Source of the DNA: Pteria penguin
Lineage: Eukaryota; Mollusca; Bivalvia; Pterioida; Pteriidae
Assembly (NCBI GenBank): GCA_035048485.1
Contig: CM068590.1
Coordinates: forward strand, 18,402,774 to 18,466,773
DNA length: 64,000 nucleotides
Reading direction: 5' to 3'
The position numbers were made by a program, and so were the translations under genes. The notes under the pieces were generated by a model. That model saw only the letters and a list, made by a program, of their open reading frames with translations. It was not told where the DNA came from and ran no database searches. This document shows, in pieces, positions 1-13,807 of this stretch. Each line of letters starts with the position of its first letter. Within the stretch, counting starts at the first letter, position 1.

Positions 1-690
1 TGAACTTTAAATAATATATGCCTTCCTTTCATTATTCAATATTCTGTACTTGTGTATATGGGAAACATGATGGATATCATGATGGACCTTGACCTTTTGA
101 TGTTATAATTCCAAATTTCTTCTATCAAAATCATACTTCTATATATGGAGCAATAGGAATGAAGATAAAACTACACAGTGAACATTTCAAAGGAACTTGG
201 GTAACTTTGGTTATATAACCTTGACCTTCATTGTAATAACCCTCAAAATGACACATACATGTGTTTCTAAATATACAACATCTATAGCCCATAATGCATA
301 TACAAAGTAAATGACATCTGCAAAGTGAGAGATTATTGATATGTTATAAAAAGATATTTTTTCTGACACCTTTTATTAAGGCCTTGACCTTTAAAATCAT
401 GAACCCCAATACCATTAGGTAATGTTCTTTTACCTTCATTTCAATATCAAAACTTAAGTACAGAGTAAAATATGCTCAAGTTATTGTATTACTAATTAAT
501 ATATGGTGAGAAATAGATAATGAATGGATGGTCAGATACCAAGACCAAATCATCACCAAATGAGAAAGAAAAACGAAAAGAAAACTGAATAATTTAAAAA
601 GCTAAAGTCAAGACACCCAGTGATTTGTTAAGCATGGTCCACAGTCCTTACAACATGATTTTGTAAGATAGACTTTGCATTGCTTGAATT
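1..690. other. Intron of the cadherin gene with diverged CTTGACC-type repeat
   Basis: No exon recognised. The motif ACCTTGACCTT or GCCTTGACC occurs near 89, 230 and 384, as in the larger arrays at 42.6-44.0 kb, so this is probably an old copy of the same repeat class. The following cadherin exons must lie beyond the left edge. Confidence 0.4.
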
Positions 691-1912
691 AATAGCTTAC
701 CTGTGTGACATAGACCCCTGGCTCCTGACCCTCTAACACTTCAGGTTTATAATCAATAGCTTACCTGTGTGACATAGGCCCCTGGCTCCTGACCCTCTAA
801 CACTTCAGGTTTATAATCAATAGCTTACCTGTGTGACATAGGCCCCTGGCTCCTGACCCTCTACTACTTCAGGTTTATAATCAATACTTTACCTGTGTGA
901 CATAGACCCCTGGCTCCTGACCCTCTAACACTTCAGGTTTATAATCAACAGCTTACCTGTGTGACATAGGTCCCTGGCTCCTGACCCTCTAACACTTCAG
1001 GTTTATAATCAACAGCTTACCTGTGTGACATAGGCCCCTGGCTCCTGACCCTCTAACACTTCAGGTTTATAATCAATAGCTTACCTGTGTGACATAGGCC
1101 CCTGGCTACTGACCCTCTAACACTTCAGGTTTACAATCAATAGCTTACCTGTGTGACATAGGCCCATGACCCCTGACCCTCTAACACTTCAGGTTTATAA
1201 TCAACAGCTTACCTGTGTGACATAGGCCCCTGGCTCCTGACCCTCTAACACTTCAGGTTTATAATCAACAGCTTACCTGTGTGACATAGGCCCCTGGCTA
1301 CTGACCCTCTCACACTTCAGGTTTATAATCAACAGCTTACCTGTGTGACATAGGCCCCTGGCTACTGACCCTCTCACACTTTAGGTTTATAATCAATAGC
1401 TTACCTGTGTGACATACATGTAGGCCCCTGACCCCTGACCCTCTCACACTTCAGGTTTATAATCAACAGCTTACCTGTGTGACATAGGCCCCTGGCTACT
1501 GACCCTCTCACACTTCAGGTTTATAATCAATAGCTTACCTGTGTGACAAAGGCCCCTGGCTCCTGACCCTTTAACACTTCAGGTTTATAATCAATAGCTT
1601 ACCTGGGTGACAAAGGCCCCTGGCTCCTGACCCTTTAACACTTCAGGTTTATAATCAATAGCTTACCTGTGTGACAAAGGCCCCTGGCTCCTGACCCTTT
1701 AACACTTCAGGTTTATAATCAACAGCTTACCTGTGAGACATAGACCCCCGGCTCCTGACCCTCTACTACTTCAGGTGTATAATCAATAGCTTACCTGTGT
1801 GACATAGGCCCCTGGCTCCTGACCCTCTAACACTTCAGGTTTATAATCAATAGCTTACCTGTGTGACATAGGCCCCTGGTTCTTGACCCTCTAACACTTC
1901 AGGTTTATAATC
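691..1912 (-). repeat. 64-bp minisatellite made of exon end plus 5' splice site (19 units)
   Basis: Head-to-tail units of 64 bp. On the minus strand each unit is the last 54 bp of cadherin exon 7 followed by the donor GTAAGCTATT. The unit at 1849-1912 is the real exon end; 18 further copies lie in the downstream intron. Nearly all keep CAG|GTAAGC or GTAAGT-like donors; the unit near 893 has GTAAAG. One unit (about 1405) carries a 6-bp insertion (CATGTA). The exonic copy differs from the array consensus at two sites, both synonymous (CAA GAA versus CAG GAG). Confidence 0.95.
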
Positions 1913-2139
1913 AGAACATCGTTCAAAACTGGGTTTGATATTAACGGCATCAATGATGTTAATGACTACAGTAGTGGTACTGCTTCGAATCTTTACTCCA
2001 CCACAACAACTGCCATCGTCGGTTGCCACTACAGGAAGTCTATACTGATCGGTTCCGGAAGGAATAGTGCGGTCAGCTTGCAGGGTGATCTTTCCTGTTA
2101 TCTCATCGATCTGGAACAGGTCTCGGACATTGGTCTTAC
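1859..2139 (-). CDS. Cadherin exon 7 (last in window)
   Basis: 281 bp, residues 736-829, phase 1 to 0. The acceptor has a long pyrimidine tract (TTGTTCTTCC...GCAG); the donor is CAG|GTAAGC. It holds repeat 5 (FQIDEITGKI, ATDDGSC), the linker IIDAVNIKPSF and the first 22 residues of repeat 6. Its last 54 bp and its donor are the founder-like copy of the 64-bp minisatellite at 691-1912. Read-through past the donor meets TGA after three codons. Confidence 0.92.
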
Positions 2140-5100
2140 CTGCAACCAAAGGAAGAACAATTTAATAACAAACAATAAAATGAAAGGACTTGAAAGTCCT
2201 CAAGGTTGGAATTGCATGGTCAAGTACATCAAAGGTAATAAAGTCGTGATCCACCAAGAGATCACACACCAAGCGTGTAATGTTTAGGATCAGTATTGAC
2301 AAAACACGGTCTGCGCACAGGTACATCCCCGTACAACCCCGTACGTCTCCGTCTCGTACTATATAGTTATCTCATTCTCTCTTATCACTTTTGATCTTGA
2401 CAGTAGTGTGAAATTAGCAATCTGGACAGTCTCCCGCTGTACATGTACATTTGGGGAAAACCACGTCTAACTAACTGGCTAGTTTTAGTAGCATTACACA
2501 TCAACAACTACCAAGACGTTTGTTTATCGTTGTGACGAGAAAATTGTAGAGTACTTTGAATTCCACTGCTATATAAAGAAGCGATATTCTCAAGTTTTAT
2601 TAATTATAATACAACGGATACTAGTACGGACTAGTAGTGTACTTCTTAAATTACGGCACAGCTACACAATAATGTCAATCGTGCTTTTTCGGGACTTTCC
2701 GTTGAGTATTCGGAAAGACTGCATGTCCTCCAGCGCATGAATATATTAAACTCGTCTAAATCAGTGGAAAAACGGCACATTTATTTTCTCATCTGATCAA
2801 ACTTATCTTGTATTGACTCGTACAATATGAACTATAAGTAATAAAAGTAAATCTAATCACGCTTTTTCTAAATATCGACGCACTATTTATATATGAGGAG
2901 GTATTTTCTGCGTTCCACGCATTCACCACAGCATATGGTAACAACTAGGGTCTGGAATTGCTACGCAATTCCGACCAAAAATGCATTTCAAGTTCAGTTT
3001 AGAAATCTGACATTAATTTCTGTCTTGTTTTTAGTATGACTTATTTTGAATAGGGTTTTGAGATAATTAATAGTTTAAAATCAACATGTTTTGCATCTGT
3101 CCTTCATACATATTTTTACGGCATTGGTATGGATAAGGGCAAGGGGGAAGAACTGGGTACTAATACTACTAAATCATGAACCCTGCAATAATAAGTATAT
3201 GTACTATATCTGACTGTGTGTCCTTCCATATATATCTATGAACTATTATAGGCAAAATTATCAAAGAAATTTTGTCTAATAAAATTTTTTCTCACCTTCA
3301 AAGGTATATTTCACACCATCACCATCCTCATCTGTTGCCCGAACGACAATCACAGTGCTTCCACCTACTGTATTATCAATCAAGGTCGTTACAAGGTTGT
3401 CATCAAACTTGGGGTCTTGGTCGTTTACATTGGTGATATAGACAACAACTCTAGCGGTGGCATTTCTTGGAAAGGGATTCTGGCCATTGTCGGTGGCAAT
3501 GACGTCAAATTCATATCGGTTTCCTGGAGTCTTGTCATAATCTAATTGACTGAAACACAAATTCAATTTGAATTTAAGCCTTGAATTTACTACACTTTAA
3601 CTTCATCATATATTCAATACCCTTCTCCCAATTATACGAGATGTAAGCGGCCTAATGTTCGACAAATCGCTTTTTGCCGGGATTTTCATTTTGATGTTAT
3701 TGCTTTGACCGTGACGTCACAATAATTTGACATAAAATCGAGCGGCAAAACATCATATGTTGGACGTTGCCCCTTACATCATTTAAAATTGGAGGGAGGT
3801 GTGTAGACAAAGTTCTTATCAATTAACAGTGAAGCCCCATTAAAAATGTTTAATTCAAGGAAAACTTCCTCATTATGAAGACCTCAATATTGAGACTTGG
3901 TTACAGATTAGTTAAAGTTAAGGAGAACTTACCCACTTACAGTTACAAATCCAGCAAGATTTAGTCATTTAATTGGTAAGATTTTAGAAGGACTTATCTG
4001 CTGACAGTCATTCTTCTATTAAGAATGACAGGTAAGACTGAAGGAGAGCTTACCCATTGACAACTATGACACCAGTTTGTCCATTATCATAGGTCTTCAC
4101 TGAGAACAGTGGGTTAGTAACAGAGTAAGAAATCCTGGTGTTGGAATCTCTGTCGGTGGCCATTACTGTTGTTACATTACTATTAAGAGGAAGGGTCTCT
4201 TGCACCGTCGCCGTGTATGTAGACTTACTAAACAGAGGGTCGTACTCATTCTTGTCTACAACATTCACTTCCAGCTACAAAAGATACCATAAATTATTTT
4301 GATCTACATATCCAAAAATAATACAATTATGCTTATTAACATGTTTGGTTTGGGATTTTTCTGCCTTTTTTTTTTTTAGACATAAGTCATGTGTAAGTCA
4401 AATTCTAACATGCTGACAACTTCAGACAAGCAGCAATTGAATGACCGGTTAGAGATCTCTTTGGCTCCAGAATGATGTCTCAGTTCTAGGAAGTATACCC
4501 AACATGACCAGAGGTCAAGTAAGACTCAACCAAGGACTTCATGATTAAAGTAAAATACACTAAGAGTTAGTTTATTCACAAAGTTGGTTGGTTGGTTGAT
4601 TGGTGTTTTACGTCGCTTTCAACAATATTTCAGTTATATTGCGACATGGAAGCAGGAGGTTACCAACCTCTTAAACATAGTGGCGCTGAACCCGGATCAT
4701 CGGCACCGTAAGCCAAGCGCTTAACCATTACACCAAGCCTGCCCCTTATTCACAAAGTACACAGAATATTTTATTATGTGCACAACATATTTCATCGTCT
4801 GAACCATATTAAAATACACATGAACCTTCTTTCATATGAACAAAATATATTACGGTTATGGTGTAAGTAACTTAAATGGGGAAAAAAAGTGTAACCAATC
4901 AAAAGATAGCTTGATACCATTAGTGATGACCTTAACTACCATCATTTGACCTACCTGGGCTAGATTTGTTAGTCCACTGTGTGTATCAAGGGCCATTATA
5001 GTAAGCTGGAACTGATGAGAACCGGACTCATAATCCAGAGGCTGTAGGGTCTTCAGATTTCCATTCTCCACAGCGAACTTAGTGGACTTCGTCTGCGTAT

Positions 5101-7837
5101 TCTCATATACAGTATACTGAATAGTGCCGCCTAATTTCTCTTGGAAATTTATTGCCTCTATTTTAACTTTGTTTCCCTGCTTGTCTGTAGTTTCAAAACT
5201 GGAAATCAAAAAGCTAAATTTCAAGCAGGATGATTTACTAATTGCCTCGCTACTTTATTATGCTGTGTATAGCAATATATTATAACTTTCGACCCATACA
5301 GACAATTTTTCGTCTCATGCTTGGGTCTGGCATTTCAGATTAGTATAGGACAGGTTGTTCAGTTGCTTTTGTTATGTCAATATCTGACATCAGAATGTGA
5401 TCATTACACTTTCATAGTGGCAGTTAGTGTTTGTGTGGGGTGGAGGAAAATGGTTAACTTGATGAAAACACTGACCCTCGTTAAGTATGCAAGCATACTA
5501 TCTTACATGCTCTTATTAAAAATTGCACTAAGCCCAATAAAAGTGAGAGTCTATAGAGCAGCATTTCAGCCTACTCATCCATCCCCCTCCTTTCAAGAAA
5601 AATATAATCCCCAAAAATATAAAGAAATAAGATGTGTTGTATGGCTACCGCAGATATGTGACAAGGTATTCATACAGTACATCATGCATGTACACATATA
5701 TAATTATATGTCACGTATAAAACATACAGAACATGTATAGATAAATATCTGTATATATATGAATATGATATGATTCATATAGCGATTTACGAATTAAAAT
5801 TCATTTTATAATATTGATTATCTAAATCAATTGTAAATAAGTCGTTAGCACAGAAACTTATGAACAGTAAGCTATTTTTACTATCAATTTATTAAAAACA
5901 AAGCAACACCTATGATACCATCACAGGACTTTATAGACAAATACTTTTTTTCCTTTATTTAATTTTTTTTCCTTTTACTGTATCCCACAATAGCTCTATG
6001 GAATAATATACATGTATATAATTCAATAACTGGCTGAGGATATAAGGAAATAGATTTTTAATTATCATGATGAAATGTTTCTCGGAAGTATGAGTGGCTA
6101 TGAAATATAATATGGTAAGTAATTTCTACACATAAAATCTATATCACTCAATCAATATGGTACATCCCATATCCTGTCTCCTCTACCTCCTCAACAAGAA
6201 TAAGTTCCCATGTTTAGTACATCCATAGTAAACCAACTATTGTAGAAAGTACATAGAAGTACAATGACAGATGTCAACGCTCACAAATGTAATCAATGAG
6301 TAATCAGTATTACACTTGAAAGGGCGGACGACAGAAAGATTTAATTCAATATGTCTATCTCAGAGAATTGTAAACTCTTTTGCTATCTATGTAACTAGAA
6401 ACTACAAGTAAAATTATTAGAATATAGAAAATTTTGATTCTGGATTCATTATCTGTACGAAAGCAATGAAAATAATGTTGGAGTATATTTGTGTGCAGTA
6501 AATATTATATTGTACAACTTTGTTGTCTCTTTTTTTTATTGAAAAAAAAAAAAGAAATTTACAAAAAAATTGTAAGATGACAAGCTAAATGTTCTATTAT
6601 ATATATATATATATATTGTATATATGTATATAAACTTATAATTTACGCTTTATTTGTATTTATGGAAATATATGTAAATATAATATTATCTTTTATAATA
6701 TATAAATATCATATATAAATAATGCTGTGTATTATTATTTGGATCTTGAGATGTAATATAACAACTTGAGAATGTGAAATTTAATACAATAATGTGGATT
6801 TGAAACATGCATGGAATGCACAGCAATATTAAGTTCAAGTCTGGGATATAGGTAACAGAAGATGTATACGATAATATTAGATAAAACAAGTTAATGTAAC
6901 AACAACACAATCAAAATTACCTGGTTTGAGTCATTCTGTAAAAAGTCAACAAAACTAAAAACTATAGTCTTTAAATAAGAATACACTACACCAAAGGAGG
7001 AGGAATTGCAATCTTCACTAAATACAAGGGAGAGTGACCAGGTTGGTGGAATGTCTATTTCAAATTACAACTATCATTTATATTATCTATTAAATAAATA
7101 GGTAATGTTTTGTAAGAGATTTTGATTTTTTAAGATAAAAGAAAAATTATTTAATGAAAATATACTTTTGGTTTTGAGTTTTGTTATTAAATTTCATATT
7201 CTTAAAAGATACATAAATAATTCTTTACAACTTTAAAAATCATAATTTCTGATTTTGATCATAATTTTGATTAAGTCATAGTTATGCAAACTGAAATCAG
7301 ATTTCATTATCACTTATTCTAAAATAATACAATTTCCCCCAAAGGAATAAAATCTTAAAATTTCAAAAAGAAGAGATTTAATTATTCAAAAAGTAAGAAT
7401 TCCACCAAGGTCAAGGATTTACAAAACATGATCTCAATTCACCACTGGAATATATATATATACAACAGATTATAAAAATTTAATTTTCATGGCAGTTCTA
7501 ATGGATTTATATATGTGCCTCTTTCTAGAATGATTGATAATATTCTGGAATGCGACTAAATGACCTGTTCAGTGAACACCAAATATGACTTTGTATACCA
7601 GTTTTGTACTTTCGTATGTACAATTAGGAAACCAAAACTCTTGATTTTGACATGTTTCTTGAGAACTGCTGTGACGGGTGATGCATGCAGACAGGAGATG
7701 CTTACTCTCCCCGGGCACCTGGTCTCACCTCGGAATTTTTCAGTATTTCAGGGTTCACAACAGTTCCTTTTTGAAACTTACACGAAATTTGTATCTGTCC
7801 TTGGACTTTGAGAATGATTAACGGTTTGGTACTTCTT

Positions 7838-7885
<48 letters not shown>

Positions 7886-10800
7886 TAAATTTTTTTGTTT
7901 TTTGGTTATTTCACATGTTTTTTCATATGTCGACCAATCAATCAAAATGCCATGGAAATTCAATTTTTATCATGGCTGACATTTATATTTTCAAATACAC
8001 AATTCTATACTATGACATACCTCTTCCTAATTTTCGACAGCATGAAATAACCATTGTAATAAATTATAATGAATCAAGGACCTCATTTATTGTTTGTACC
8101 ATTACGGAAAATATAAATAAATAAATAAAATAATAATAATAAATAAAAACAAAATAAAGTAACAAAAACAGGTATATCTATCACATTACTGAAGAAGTTG
8201 GTATCACTAGACATGATTTTGAAAAACTGCACAGAAAAAAACTGAAAAACATGAAGAAAAAACTGACAAATGGGTGTTTACACTAAACTTCTGTCGTTTT
8301 CTTACTAATTTTCTATTACAAAATCCAACACATTTTGAAATAAATTTCCCAAATGACAAAAACCTAAAATCAGCTTTAAAACTGAAGAAATGCATGTCTG
8401 TATCACAGAGGAATAAATGTAAATGACTTTTATCAAGCATACCAAGTTAATGCATAGGGCTATAAACATGTGAAACATCAAAATTATCCCTACAATCACA
8501 TGCTTCCTACAAGTAATACTTAAACTTACGTCTGGTCAGCTTGGTTGACCTCTTCCACAGCAGCAACATAAGATTCTGAGAGGAACTGTGGCTTCCTGAA
8601 TCCACGTCTAATTTCAACTGTGACAGTGGGCGTTTTCTGGCTTGTAGAGGCACTGGAATCTTCAGCATATACTTTCACTTTGAAGTCTGTACCGCTGGTT
8701 ATCTGACGAGTCGTTACAATCCAACCAGTATTTATTTGTACATCGAAAAGATCATTCACACCTAAAACAAATAGTTTTCACTGTAACTAGCTCTAATACA
8801 TTTCAAATTCATGACTTCATGAACTTATGTTAACCACACCAATTGAATGACTATTGTCACATCAAATGACTGCCCTAAGTCAGTATCGTAACTGCACTAT
8901 AATTGAATGTTTTGTGATGTCCTTATGTGTTTTTTTCAAATCATTACGCTATATACTGTATATTTCCGTGGTGACTTCTGTCATACCGCTGAGTCATTAA
9001 TTTTTCTTTCTTCCTTCATGAAATTTTTGATAAAATGATCATATTTCAATTTTTTATTGTACACATTTTTCTCAAGAGGGTTAATATTCAAGTGGCATAA
9101 AGGTTGTATTCATATTGCCCATAACATCATTTACATGTACAAAATAAGCATTTCTACATCAAAAAGTATAAAATTACTATAGTTATGACTATAAAATGTT
9201 CAGTCTAATTTTTTCATAATCCAAAACTGTGTACCACATTGTATACATAAGCATAGAATAAGATTAAGAGAGATAAAATTGTTTGATAAAATTCAGTGAC
9301 TTAAGACCTTCACATACATTTCAATCTCTACAAAAGTTACAATATAGGTTACAAAAAAAACTACATTCACTTTACATTTGAGTAAATTATCAAATAATAG
9401 CAAGTTGATCTAGTGTAACGATAGAGGCCAGATTTAATAATCATGTATAACTGATTTTAGATCTATACATGTATGTCTACCTATTAATGGTAAAAGTACA
9501 AACCTTCTATGTAATAGACGACAGAACCTTGATCTGGATCGACAGCCTGGAGCTGGAACACTTTGAGGGCGGCCTCCGCTGTCTCAGGAATGGCTGCCAG
9601 GTACGGCAATGGTTTTGTGATAAAATATGGATTCTCATCGTTAACATTGTTGAGATTCAAGGTAACCACTATTGTTTTGATTACTGCAATAATAACACAT
9701 TCTCAATGTTCAGCATTAAGCCATATATATATTATATTATATATTTTACAAATAAGGAGTAGATCTAGCAGGTCAGAAAAGGATTCTAAGGAGGATTTAG
9801 GGTAGAAAAATAGAATAAGACAATCTTTAGAAAATTACATCGTTTTATGAGAAACACTAGGTTAAAAGGGGGCTGAGTCCCACATCTTCTAAATGATGCG
9901 ACTGCCACTGAATTGAAATTCAATTTGATTATTTCTTCTTCTGCCATTTTGAAGTATAGTCTGATGATACACAGAGCATTGTACTTCATGTGGCAGTCAA
10001 GCTAGAATCATCACAAGGCAATATATACAGTTAAATTTTTATTTAAATATGACTTAAAATATGGATAATGGTACATGTACTCAAAAACATACTATACACG
10101 ATAGTAAAAAATAATATTGTCTCTGTTTCAATTAAAACATATATATTGTTATGAAATAGATACCAGCAATGAAGCAGTAACAATGACAAGAGTTATACTG
10201 TAATTTTTCCAAGAAAAACTACATTTTGTTAACCCAATCTCTCATATAGAGGGCGCTACGCTACTCTCTGCTTTTCCCCACTGCTATTGGTTCGCAGCTG
10301 CGTTTTACAGGTAAAACTGGGAAAACTCCCATTTAATGGTATCAAATAGATTTCAAATAATCAATTAACTTTTCACTAGAAATGGCTTTTACATTTGCAG
10401 GTACACCATGTCAGTCACTTATACCATTAAATGGGATTTTCCCAGTTTTCCGAATGTCTTGTAAAAACACCTTTGAGCCAATAACAGAAGGGAAAAGGAG
10501 AGAGAAGCATAGCTAGCACCCTCTGTATGAGAATTTGAATTTAACCCATGTTGTGACTATTACTACAATTTTTTCCCCAAAAAGTTTGATGTACTGTGGC
10601 CTTTCAACTGGTTAGAGAATGACAGTGGATTTTACTTTCTCCACTCCTTTCACCCTATATCTTTCTCGTTTTCTTCATTCTATCCCCCCCCCCCCCCTTC
10701 CCCGTCCTGGCCACATACACCCCACTACCTCCCCTATTCAGCTCTTTCTTTTTCCTTCCCTTCCTCCTTCTCTCTTTATGTAAATGAGACAATATTATAT

Positions 10801-13736
10801 CAAAATCACGGTTCTCACATGCTTTCCAAATTGAAATAATAATATAATATTGAGTTAGTTATCAGTACCAGCGATCTATGGTCTGTATTAGTTTGGTGAC
10901 GATATGTCCTTTGCATGTAAAAATCAAAAGCGGACTAAAATTGTTACTCTAATGCACACGGACATATTCGGAAACAGTCAACTTTTGAAATATATTATCT
11001 TATTTCATCAATTTTGCGCTCACGAAAAGCATGTTAAAAAGACTTTAAAGGAAATAAAACAATTAAAGTGTCACCCAAATGCATTATCAACAATAAAGCG
11101 AATCGCGTTAAAGGAAACGTGATACATGTACAGATAGAGAAACCCTAATCACGCTTCAGGAATGCCAACAATGCAATTACGTCATGCAGTCTTTATTGAA
11201 TTATAGATTTAAATAATATAGATAAGTTATGTCTTAATTTGTACAATGGTATTAGAGTTCCATTTGGGTCCTCTCTTTCAGAATTTGCAGTGTGAACTTT
11301 TTCATTGCTCATTTCCTTCTTGGAATAAAGTACAAAATGATTCATATGCTTTATTCTGCAGATATTTCAAGATATTATTGGAAGGAAAAAGGGACTGGCT
11401 CCCAAAGGGTCTAGGCATCGCTGCTTATCCCCCACCCTCTTGGCCTTTTCCTCATCTGTTCGTAAAATCATCTTCTTTAAAAATATGAAGACGGATAGTG
11501 AAGGAAAGTGCCGACAGTAAAGGGGGGATTTGGGAGGGGGCGCTAATTATAAGCAGCAATACCCAGACCCTGTGCTGGCTCTATGTTACTATCACTGGTA
11601 TATTCTAAATTTGTGTGAACTCTCAGTCTATATATTCAATATTTATATGTATATAAATTTCTGCTCTATTATTTGTGTTAGAATAGATAAATCTATCCGA
11701 TGTAATATCATCCCATCTGTCTCTTATCTATATAATAAATGTCTAAATCTATTCTCATGACACTCCCCTTACAATGTTTTGATTGATAAAATACATGTAA
11801 TTCTACCACGCATGTATTTAGTTAAATCCGGGCATTTTAACGACACCAACAGTGCCCATGGTGTTTGATAGAAGCTTATGTTTGTAGGATGACATTCTTA
11901 AACCCCTAAGGTTGTTTATCGTTCAGATCAGATCGGCATACCTGATTGAACATCGACAATTTCTGCCCGTATTACAGATTCACACGTGATCATTCACCGG
12001 TGTTGAATTTGTTTATATCTATTGCAACACCTGGGTACATTATGCGGAGGCGGATCCAGAGAGAGGAATTCAAGGTTCCGATCCTCCGCAATGAATCGTT
12101 GGATCCAGAGACGGGGATTCGGGGGTTCCAATCCTCCCTTATGAATCATCGGATGCAAAGAGGGGAATTCAGGGGTGCCGATTCTCGTAAAATATTTCCA
12201 TAAAAGCGTTTTCTGATATTTTAAAGTTGTGGTTCATCATTTCCTTTTAAAAAAGGAAACCTTTGCATTTTCCAAGAATGTTGGATCCGCGCCTGCACAT
12301 GATACCGGGTGTGTGTGTCTACAGAGAAATCAATATACTAACCCAATAACACCTGGGTCTACTAGTACTACTGAAATTATCCACCTCTGCCTCCCCACCG
12401 CTTTTACCTTAAAACGGAAGCTTGTGAGAACAGTTGACGCGCTATACTCTAAATACCCTCCCGCAGGGTACACACATAACATACGTGTATACATGGTCAA
12501 TTCGATATAAGACCTTATGGGTTCACTAATCTTGACCTGATTGGCAGAAGTGTGACGAAAGCTGGTGACCACCCGAGTACATTCAGCTTCAGGCGGAGAA
12601 CATGTGACGACATAAAACTTAATAAAGTCTGACTAATGCGATACAGTGTAAGAATGGATCAATATGTGTTAATGTGGTGACAATCAGCATTGAAATGTAC
12701 ATGTATGTCTTCGCCTATGGATCCATCGATGTGGAGGGGGTCATTCATATTTGCATAAAATACATGTATATCCAAAAACATTCCTTCGCATGAGACTCCC
12801 ATGTTGACTTTTTACTCTGTCATTGGTTAGATTTTGATTTAGTTACCAACATGTACGTACGGACTGAAAGGTAACGATGATGGAAAGAGGGAGGGGGGTT
12901 AAAATATTCTTATTGGCAAAACATTTGGCCAATCATAGTTAGCGAACATTGGGCGGACTCGTATGTTTTGTTTGTGTGTGTTTTTGGATTTATTGGAGAT
13001 TTTTCTTAGCGGCGGTTTTATAGATGACTTTATCGATCAAATATGTCTAATCGTTACATAGATTGATATATTGGATTGCCAGTGAACTAATATAATAAAT
13101 ATAAAGTATTACCATAGAAACTATAATAGTAGCATCCTTCCCCACATCTACTCCAGCACATAAACCGATTGAATGCCTCAAGATCAAACTTGTACAAAAA
13201 ATGGGTAAATGACATCCAATCTGATTAAAACCATATCTTTATCCGCTTTTCTATTAATTTTGTCCTAGTGCGGATAAATAAAATAAAATAAAATAAATTT
13301 GTCCTAGTGCGGATAGTGCGCAATGGGACAAATAGAGAAGAAGAATAAAGATATGGTTTTAATCAGATTGAATAACATCATATCTTAAACGGTCATCCAC
13401 AATTAACATATACTGTATATACCGATTTACATAAACAATATTGTTTACACAAACAATATACAATATTGGTCATACAACAGATAAGGTAGCACGACGCCAA
13501 AAAGCTGCTGACCTTTCTGAAATGTTAGCGCCACAAGTCGACTGTGCTTTACGTAAACCTCAGACGTAATCGGACAAAACCAAGCGTTCGAGCAAACATC
13601 GAGTCAAAATCAACCGTCTAGCGAGCCATACTATGTAAACAAACTGACCACAACAGATCCAAAGAGGGGTGCTGGGGCACGAACAGCTCCTCTCTTTCAT
13701 AAGTGAAAATAAATGAATAACACGCACGCGAAGAAA

Positions 13737-13807
<71 letters not shown>

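Larger units (their letters stand above)
5199..8529. other. Cadherin intron 3: AT-rich, no gene seen
   Basis: Long AT-rich intron with short TA-rich runs (about 6597-6616, 7449-7462, 7840-7880), an A-rich stretch at 8105-8160 and a dispersed-repeat fragment at 7670-7740. Open frames here lack domains, good codon bias or splice context. Confidence 0.6.

Noticed and set aside
691..1912. CRISPR-like direct repeats
   Set aside because: Units are contiguous with no unique spacers and derive from an exon end; the genome is eukaryotic.
5321..5740. 139-residue plus-strand open frame
   Set aside because: AT-rich intronic sequence with no domain, splice or promoter context.
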